DNA of 64,000 bases from Streptomyces flavofungini (GTDB lineage Bacteria; Actinomycetota; Actinomycetes; Streptomycetales; Streptomycetaceae), in the NCBI RefSeq assembly GCF_014650815.1, contig NZ_BMVR01000003.1, forward strand, positions 682,001 through 746,000. The letters run 5' to 3'. This document shows, in pieces, positions 59,201 through 64,000 of the stretch. The position numbers were made by a program, and so were the translations under genes. The notes beneath the pieces are model-generated. The model had not been told where the DNA came from. It saw only the letters and a program-made list of their open reading frames with translations, and ran no database searches. Each line of letters begins with the position of its first letter. Within the stretch, counting starts at the first letter, position 1.

Positions 59201-60282
59201 CACCGCGCCGCCGCCGCGCGCGCCGCCGCCCACTCCGGATTCACGACGTGCTCGGCATCCCGTCCCGACAGCACGTCGATCACCTGCCGGGCCGCCGTCA
59301 GGCTGGAGCGCGACCGGGCCTCCGCCGTCGCGCCCGCGATGTGTCCGGTCACCAGGACATTGCCGAACGCCCGCAGCCGGGAGTCCGGCGGCAGCGGCTC
59401 ACGCTCCGTCACATCCAGGGCGGCGCCCGCGAGTCGGCCCTCGCCGATCACGTCGGCGAGGGCCTCCTCGTCGACGATGCCGCCCCGCGCGGTGTTGATG
59501 AGGTACGCGCCGGGCCGCATCCGGCGCAGCGCGGCCCCGTCGATGAGGTGCCGGGTCGACGCGTCGAGGGCGAGGTGCAGCGTCACGAAGTCGGCCTCGC
59601 CGAGCACCTCTTCAAGGGACAGCGCCGCCACCCCGGTCTCCGCGTGGAACGCCGGGTCCAGGCGCGGGTCGTGCCCCACGACGCGCATGCCGAGGGCCAG
59701 GCCGAGGCGCGCCACGGTCCGCCCGATCGAGCCGAGCCCGACGACGCCGAGCGTCGCGCCCGCCAACTCCCGCCCGCTGGGCTGCGACCAGCCACCCGCC
59801 CGTACCTCGGCGACGTTCTGCGGAATGCCCCGCGCGCAGCTCACCATCAGGCCGAGCACATGCTCGGCGACGGACCGGCGGTTGGCGCCGGGGGTGCGTG
59901 TGACGGCGACGCCGCGGCGGGTGGCGGCGGCCACGTCCACGTTGTCGTACCCGGCGCCGCAGCGGGCGACGACCCGCAGCCCGGGGGCGGCATCGAGCAC
60001 CGCCGCCGGGAACGGGTCGGTCCCCGCGACGACGCCCGCGGCACCCGCCTCGGCGACGGCCGAGGCCAGCGAGCGGCCTGCCGCGCGCCGGTCCGCGGGC
60101 CGCGCGAAGACCGTCCGCAGACCGGCTTCCCGCAGCAGCCGGTCGACCTCGCCGCCGGGTTCGAGATACGCCGTGGTCACGAGCACCACGGCCGATGAGT
60201 CATCGGGCAAGGGGTCCGGGCAATCCGGGGAGTCCGGGGAGCGCAGAGAGTCCGGGGAGTGCGAGGGGCGCTGGGCAGGCAT
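59200..60282 (-). CDS. D-isomer-specific 2-hydroxyacid dehydrogenase (PGDH type)
   Basis: The 360-residue protein, first in the operon, has LRVVARCGAGYDNVDVAAAT, the Rossmann loop TLGVVGLGSIGRTVARLGLA, then INTARGGIVDEEALADVIGE (Arg), ALDVTEREPLPPDSRL (Glu) and VLVTGHIAGATAEAR (His), the catalytic triad. It should oxidise a 2-hydroxy acid with NAD. Known tetronate pathways use a different family (LtnD/DenD), so this substitution is notable. It has a 30-residue Ser/Pro/Asp N-terminal extension. The start follows GGAGG. Confidence 0.9.
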   Translation of the reverse strand: MPAQRPSHSPDSLRSPDSPDCPDPLPDDSSAVVLVTTAYLEPGGEVDRLLREAGLRTVFARPADRRAAGRSLASAVAEAGAAGVVAGTDPFPAAVLDAAPGLRVVARCGAGYDNVDVAAATRRGVAVTRTPGANRRSVAEHVLGLMVSCARGIPQNVAEVRAGGWSQPSGRELAGATLGVVGLGSIGRTVARLGLALGMRVVGHDPRLDPAFHAETGVAALSLEEVLGEADFVTLHLALDASTRHLIDGAALRRMRPGAYLINTARGGIVDEEALADVIGEGRLAGAALDVTEREPLPPDSRLRAFGNVLVTGHIAGATAEARSRSSLTAARQVIDVLSGRDAEHVVNPEWAAARAAAAR

Positions 60283-60302
60283 GAGGATCCTCCTCGATCT
60301 AT

Positions 60303-60335
60303 CGCTATACTATAGCGCGAAGCAAAATAGTATAG
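60303..60335. promoter_or_regulatory. AT-rich operator between the operon and its GntR regulator
   Basis: CGCTATACTATAGCG (60303-60317) is a perfect palindrome. ATAGTATAG (60327-60335) is the inverse of CTATACTAT in the first site, so the same 9-mer occurs in both orientations. In 72% G+C DNA this is a striking cluster and fits a GntR/FCD repressor controlling both directions. Confidence 0.7.
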
Positions 60336-60396
60336 GATCGAGCTGTGATCAAGAGGGGGAGCGGCTGCGCTAGTGTCGGGCACCGAAGGAGGCATG

Positions 60397-61080
60397 ATGG
60401 CTACGACGCGCCCGCCCGCCCGGCAACCCCTGGCCGACCAGATGTACGAGGTACTGCTCGGGCAGTTCATGGACGGTCTGTGGTCACCGGGGCAGTCCCT
60501 CAACATCGGGGCCCTGACCCGGGAGCTGAACGTCAGTCAGACACCGCTCCGCGAGGCCCTGGCCCGCCTGGAGCACACGGGTCTGGTGCGCCGCGAGGCG
60601 CTCAAGGGCTACCGCGTCGCACCGCTCTTCACCGAGCGCGAGCTGATCAAGCTGATGGACGCGCGGCTCCTCCTGGAACCGGCGATGGTCCAGGAGGCGG
60701 CGCGCCGCACCACGCCGGAGTTCCTGGACGAACTGAAGGAGAGCATCGAGGAGCTGAAGCGCTGCGCGGCGGCGCCGCGTTCGGCCTCGGTGCGGCCGTA
60801 CTGGGCCGCCGACGAGCGCTTCCACCTGCGCATCGCCGCGCAGTGCGACAACCCGTTCCTGGAGACCGCCTACCGTTCCCTCGGCGGCCACGTCCAGCGC
60901 TTCCGCCTCTTCACCGAACTCGGCTCCTCCGAGGCCGAGTCCCCGGCGCGCGAGCACACGGCCGTGTACGAGGCGATGGCGGCGGGCGACGCGGACGGCG
61001 CCGCGAAGAAGATGCGGCGGCACATCGAGAACGCGAAGGCGCGGGCGCTGACGGACCGCCAGGCGGTGGCGGAGGCCTGA
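60397..61080 (+). CDS. GntR-family regulator with FCD effector domain
   Basis: The 227-residue protein starts at ATG 60397 (GGAGG upstream; ATG 60394 or GTG 60373 possible). ADQMYEVLLGQFMDGLWSPG, then LTRELNVSQTPLREALARLE, HTGLVRREALKGYRVAPLF form the GntR winged helix. The all-helical FCD domain follows, with metal-binding residues in ADERFHLRIAAQCDNPF and EHTAVYEAMAAGDADGAAKK. It is divergent from the tetronate-like operon and probably a repressor released by a sugar acid. Confidence 0.93.
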   Translation: MATTRPPARQPLADQMYEVLLGQFMDGLWSPGQSLNIGALTRELNVSQTPLREALARLEHTGLVRREALKGYRVAPLFTERELIKLMDARLLLEPAMVQEAARRTTPEFLDELKESIEELKRCAAAPRSASVRPYWAADERFHLRIAAQCDNPFLETAYRSLGGHVQRFRLFTELGSSEAESPAREHTAVYEAMAAGDADGAAKKMRRHIENAKARALTDRQAVAEA

Positions 61081-61100
61081 CGGCCAGAGCCGTCAGGCCT
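61073..61100 (+). terminator. 12-bp perfect hairpin overlapping the GntR stop codon
   Basis: AGGCCTGACGGC (61073-61084) pairs exactly with GCCGTCAGGCCT (61089-61100), loop CAGA; the stop TGA (61078-61080) is inside the stem. Confidence 0.85.
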
Positions 61101-61200
61101 GGCACCGGACGGGGGGCCGTCAGGCCCGGCACTGGACGGCCGGGTCCGATCCCGGCGTGTGCGGGCCCGATCCCGGCGTCTGCGGACCCGGGCCCGCGCG
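61089..61200. repeat. Short imperfect tandem repeats in the convergent spacer
   Basis: GCCGTCAGGCCYGGCAC occurs twice (about 61089 and 61116) and a GGRCCCGATCCCGGCGT-like unit twice (about 61142 and 61165). No gene. Confidence 0.6.
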
Positions 61201-61201
61201 G

Positions 61202-61840
61202 TCAGTACCGCCGCACCTCCACGACCTGATCACCATCGGGTACGTCCGTGACCGTCACCGCGTCCGTCGGCACCCCGAGCCCCCGCGCCACCGCCGCCGT
61301 GAGACCGGCGAAGTCCTGGCCCTGGGGCACGGGAACCTCCTCGCCCTCGCCGTAGCTCTCGATCGCCTTGGTGAAGTAGGTCGGATGCCAGGCCCCGACC
61401 GCGCCCCTGACGTCCACCGATGCCACCTCGCGGGTGCCGACCAGGGCCTTGACGCGCTCCAGGACCTGGTCCGAGCGCAGCTCGCCCGGCACCTGGAACA
61501 GGCTCGCGTGCGCGCCCACCGCGCCGCCCGAGCGGAGGTGGACGGTGACGGTCAGACAGCTGGTGACGCTCGGGTACAGGAGCGTCCCGCCGGGCGCCGC
61601 CTCCTTGACCTGGCCCTCCGTCACCACGGTCGTCGCCGCCGCGGGGCTGTGGACGGTGGCCGTGGCGGCGCCGCCACGGGCGACCGGCCCGGCACCCTCG
61701 GCCGCGTGGGCCGATGCGGTGCCCGCGAGGCAGACCACGACCGCCGCACCGGCCACCACGGCCGACGCCGACAGCCGCCGCGTGCGCCGGGCCGCCGCCG
61801 CGCCGAGGGGCGCCGACCCGGCGTACGGCTGCGACTTCAC
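61202..61840 (-). CDS. Secreted hypothetical protein
   Basis: The 212-residue form starts at GTG 61840; a TTG about 9 nt after GAGGAG (near 61880) would add some 10 residues. A signal-like segment (SASAVVAGAAVVVCLAGTASA) is preceded by an Arg-rich stretch. The mature part has one Thr/Val-rich domain (LLYPSVTSCLTVTVHLRSGG) and ends with DAVTVTDVPDGDQVVEVRRY, beta-rich. No motif tells its role. It lies 93 nt downstream of the arginine deiminase on the same strand and may be co-transcribed. Confidence 0.65.
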   Translation of the reverse strand: MKSQPYAGSAPLGAAAARRTRRLSASAVVAGAAVVVCLAGTASAHAAEGAGPVARGGAATATVHSPAAATTVVTEGQVKEAAPGGTLLYPSVTSCLTVTVHLRSGGAVGAHASLFQVPGELRSDQVLERVKALVGTREVASVDVRGAVGAWHPTYFTKAIESYGEGEEVPVPQGQDFAGLTAAVARGLGVPTDAVTVTDVPDGDQVVEVRRY

Positions 61841-61933
61841 GTGCTCACGTGGGGACAACTGGAACAACTCCTCTGCGGCAGAGCGCCCGCGGCGCACTCG
61901 GCCGCGGGCTGCGACCGATCACTCTATGCGGTG

Positions 61934-63877
61934 CTATGTCGTGCGCCGCGTCCACCATCGGGCCGCCCCGGAGGTGTCGCGCAGGGCGTTCGTCGCGCAG
62001 TGCACCTCGCCGCCGGCCAGGTGCGCCCAGGCGAAGTTCTCCACCCAGTGCACGCGCACCCCGCCCGTGGCCAGGGCCCTCTCGGCCGCCGCGCGGAACA
62101 GGTCGCGGCCCTGCAGCCGGGGCCCGTGGGGGTCGGGTGCGGCGTAGTCCCGGCCGGTGAGGGACAGGCCGTTGGCGATGCTGGGGGAGAGGGCGACGGC
62201 GCCCTCGGGGATGTCGGGGTGGACGGTGGACATGGTGTAGAGGACGGGCAGCCGCACCAGGTCGCGCTGGGTCAGACCGGTCTGCTTCAGCAGGACGCGG
62301 ATCTGGCCGTCGATGTGTCCCGCGGCCTTCGCGTTGTCGGCGAGGAACTCGTCGTCGGCCAGGAGCCCGTCGACGGTGGGCTTGTCGGGCATGGTCGTCG
62401 CGGCGAACATCCGCTGCCCGCCCTCGCCCCCGCGCTGGGTGCGCCGCAGCAGGTCGAGGGCCTGGCGGGGGTCGGCGACGGCGAGCGTCCAGCCGCGCGC
62501 GTTGTCCGCCCGCACCACGTGCACGGTCTCGTCCACGTGCCCCACGAGCAGCCAGGACGTGTCGATCGTGAGGGACGGCTGCTGGGCCTGCGCCTCGATC
62601 ATCCGCACGTACGAGGCGTCGGGCTGCCGGAGCGGATCGGTGCCGTACAGGACCCGGCCCTGCGGATATCCCGGGGAGGGCGGCAGGGACTCGAAGTTGC
62701 CGGTGGCGTTCTGCAGGTCGAGGCCGTCCGGCTCGCGGCCGGGCGTGAACTGCTGCACCACGCCGACGTCCGGCCCCCGGAAGTCACGGAACAGCAGCCG
62801 CCCGGACCGGCTCAGGGTCGTCTTCCCGCCCGTGGGCGCCAGCCACTTCATGGGACTGCGCAAGAGCACGCGCATGGTGTGCACCCGGCCGCCGGGCGCG
62901 GGCACGCTCGCCACGGTCGGCTCCACCATGTCCTGCCGCCAGATGTCGCGCCACCACTGCCGGGTACCGGCCGTGAACGTGACGTCCCGGTCGGCGAGGC
63001 CCGCGGCGCGCGCGGCCCGGCGCAGGGAGGAGGCGAAGGGCTGCCACTCGCGCGGCCGGTAGCCGTTGCCGATCCCGCCGGAGCCGGGGATGGCGCCGCT
63101 GCCCGGGCCGGGCTTGGCGGCGAAGACGCTCTCGGCGCGCTGGAGGTCGTTCTGGAACAGCACGGGCGCCACCTTCAGCCGCACGCGATCGGCGCTCTCG
63201 CGTCCCTGGCCGCGCACGCTGAGGGTCACGTCGACCTGGCCGTTCCAGCGGCGCGGGTCACGCACGATGTCGCGCCCCTCCAGGGCCATTTCGACCCCGG
63301 CGCGCAGCTCGGCCGCGGTGAGCGGTCCCCGCAGGACGCGCAGGTGGCCGTCGCGCCGGACGAAGAGCCGGACGTACGGGCGCTGCGCCGCGGGCACGTC
63401 GACATGGCCGGTCGCGTCCGCGCCCACCGCCGTGGGCGGAATGCGCAGCGGCGCCAGATCGGCCCGGTCGCGCACCCCGTTGACCTGCTCGTCGGCCGCG
63501 TCGTTGCAGGCGGCGAGGCGGGTGTCCACGGCCGGGTCGATCCGGTCCAGGTCGCCGGGGCGCGTCCGGCAGCGGCGCGAGTCGTCGTCGACGTTCGCGA
63601 GGAACACCGCCCCGCGCCCCGGCTGCCAGGTGTCCTCACCCGCCTCGTCGGAGCCGCCGGTGACGTCGACGCGGCCGTCCTGGTTCACGTCGGCGCGCAG
63701 GTCCGCGCGGGGTGGGCGGTCGGCGGCGGCGGCCGGTGGTCCGGCGAGGGCGGTGGCGGCGAGCAGGGCGACGGCGACGGCCGTTGTGGTGGCCTGTGTC
63801 CGTGACCTCGTCGCCTGGGGCACGCTCGATGCCTGGGGCGCGCTCGATCTCTGGGGCATGCTCGATGTCTTGGGCAC
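61934..63877 (-). CDS. Secreted protein-arginine deiminase (PAD) family protein
   Basis: The 647-residue protein starts at GTG 63877 behind AGGAGG. A repeat-bearing n-region and TTTAVAVALLAATALAGPPA form a signal peptide. The N-terminal region has DVNQDGRVDV, a calcium-loop-like sequence. The C-terminal PAD catalytic domain shows WRQDMVEPTVASV (Asp), LVGHVDETVHVV (His and Asp) and GGEVHCATNALRD (Cys627), matching Asp350, His471, Asp473 and Cys645 of human PAD4. It should convert peptidyl-arginine to citrulline outside the cell. A non-catalytic role cannot be ruled out. Confidence 0.9.
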   Translation of the reverse strand: MPKTSSMPQRSSAPQASSVPQATRSRTQATTTAVAVALLAATALAGPPAAAADRPPRADLRADVNQDGRVDVTGGSDEAGEDTWQPGRGAVFLANVDDDSRRCRTRPGDLDRIDPAVDTRLAACNDAADEQVNGVRDRADLAPLRIPPTAVGADATGHVDVPAAQRPYVRLFVRRDGHLRVLRGPLTAAELRAGVEMALEGRDIVRDPRRWNGQVDVTLSVRGQGRESADRVRLKVAPVLFQNDLQRAESVFAAKPGPGSGAIPGSGGIGNGYRPREWQPFASSLRRAARAAGLADRDVTFTAGTRQWWRDIWRQDMVEPTVASVPAPGGRVHTMRVLLRSPMKWLAPTGGKTTLSRSGRLLFRDFRGPDVGVVQQFTPGREPDGLDLQNATGNFESLPPSPGYPQGRVLYGTDPLRQPDASYVRMIEAQAQQPSLTIDTSWLLVGHVDETVHVVRADNARGWTLAVADPRQALDLLRRTQRGGEGGQRMFAATTMPDKPTVDGLLADDEFLADNAKAAGHIDGQIRVLLKQTGLTQRDLVRLPVLYTMSTVHPDIPEGAVALSPSIANGLSLTGRDYAAPDPHGPRLQGRDLFRAAAERALATGGVRVHWVENFAWAHLAGGEVHCATNALRDTSGAARWWTRRTT

Positions 63878-63880
63878 GAC
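63813..63880 (-). repeat. 18-bp in-frame tandem repeat in the PAD signal region
   Basis: Three and a half units of GCCTGGGGCACGCTCGAT-type sequence encode SSxPQx repeats at residues 5-23, ahead of the signal-peptide core. Confidence 0.75.
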
Positions 63881-64000
63881 GGGGCCTCCTGGAGGCGGCG
63901 GGTGCGAGCAGGTGCGGAGAATGTCCGCATTCCATGCTCGTCCGCGTGGAGCGGCTGTTCATCGTGCCGAGTGCGGAGCCCGCCACTACATCGATGTGGC
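63878..64000. other. Upstream region of the PAD gene
   Basis: No gene is seen up to the window edge. AGGAGG just before the GTG is the ribosome-binding site; TTCCATGC-like AT-richer sequence near 63930 may belong to the promoter. Confidence 0.35.

Overview
The window is about 72% G+C, with third-codon-position G/C bias, frequent GTG starts, many ATGA/GTGA stop-start overlaps and long perfect hairpins without U-tracts as terminators. Together with Tap-like, DUF574, Scr1-type XRE, TM2, DUF1707 and CYP105-like proteins this points to a Streptomyces chromosome, probably an accessory or arm-proximal stretch because of the many regulators, secreted proteins and gene remnants. No rRNA, tRNA, CRISPR array or intact insertion sequence was seen.

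Layout. 1-1000: the end of a secreted trypsin-like protease, then a decayed condensation-domain remnant. 996-3714: a sugar-phosphate operon (SIS isomerase plus class II bisphosphate aldolase) divergent from its DeoR regulator. 3902-8698: small genes (TM2, DUF1707, isochorismatase-fold, sulfite-oxidase-fold, MerR, DUF2867, TetR). 8852-14199: a regulatory island with an overlapping Scr1-type XRE / DUF574 methyltransferase / PucR-like operon divergent from a second PucR-like regulator. 14314-18273: a UvrA-like resistance-type ATPase, a near-perfect palindrome with a Crp-like core, a maleylpyruvate-isomerase-fold protein and DUF1062. 18443-20800: a truncated dnaE copy, a P450/ferredoxin pair and a 17-bp palindromic tandem array. 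20829-27323: GNAT, DoxX, GrpB, then LacI / nucleoside hydrolase / MFS. 27441-33995: Ser/Thr kinase, methyltransferase, two small secreted proteins and an alpha/beta hydrolase. 34120-41346: M6 metalloprotease, LysR with EamA exporter and NAD(P)-binding protein, an Imm-5-like protein, a methyltransferase and SRPBCC. 41704-47216: a large NB-ARC LuxR regulator, a serine beta-lactamase-fold hydrolase, a HATPase protein and a second DUF574 methyltransferase. 47379-52795: FAD monooxygenase, AAA+/TPR pair and a frameshifted tap-like gene. 52839-61080: an eight-gene overlapping operon with a divergent GntR regulator. 61202-63877: a small secreted protein and a secreted protein-arginine deiminase.

The most interesting unit is 52839-61080. 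It encodes a 2-hydroxyacid dehydrogenase, a hydroxypyruvate-isomerase-fold protein, an Asp/Glu-racemase-like protein with one active-site Cys, a four-carbon acid sugar kinase (DUF1537), a class II aldolase and a DctM-type TRAP permease. That is the logic of the known tetronate (threonate/erythronate) pathways: oxidise, isomerise, phosphorylate, decarboxylate. Here the decarboxylase-type aldolase is fused to a ModA-like substrate-binding domain with no signal peptide, and the TRAP permease has no separate binding protein, only one or two tiny membrane proteins. The fusion may be an intracellular substrate sensor or carrier; this is inference. An AT-rich palindromic operator lies between the operon and its GntR/FCD regulator.

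Product names rest on motif recognition by eye without database searches. Start codons were chosen from ribosome-binding sites and overlaps.
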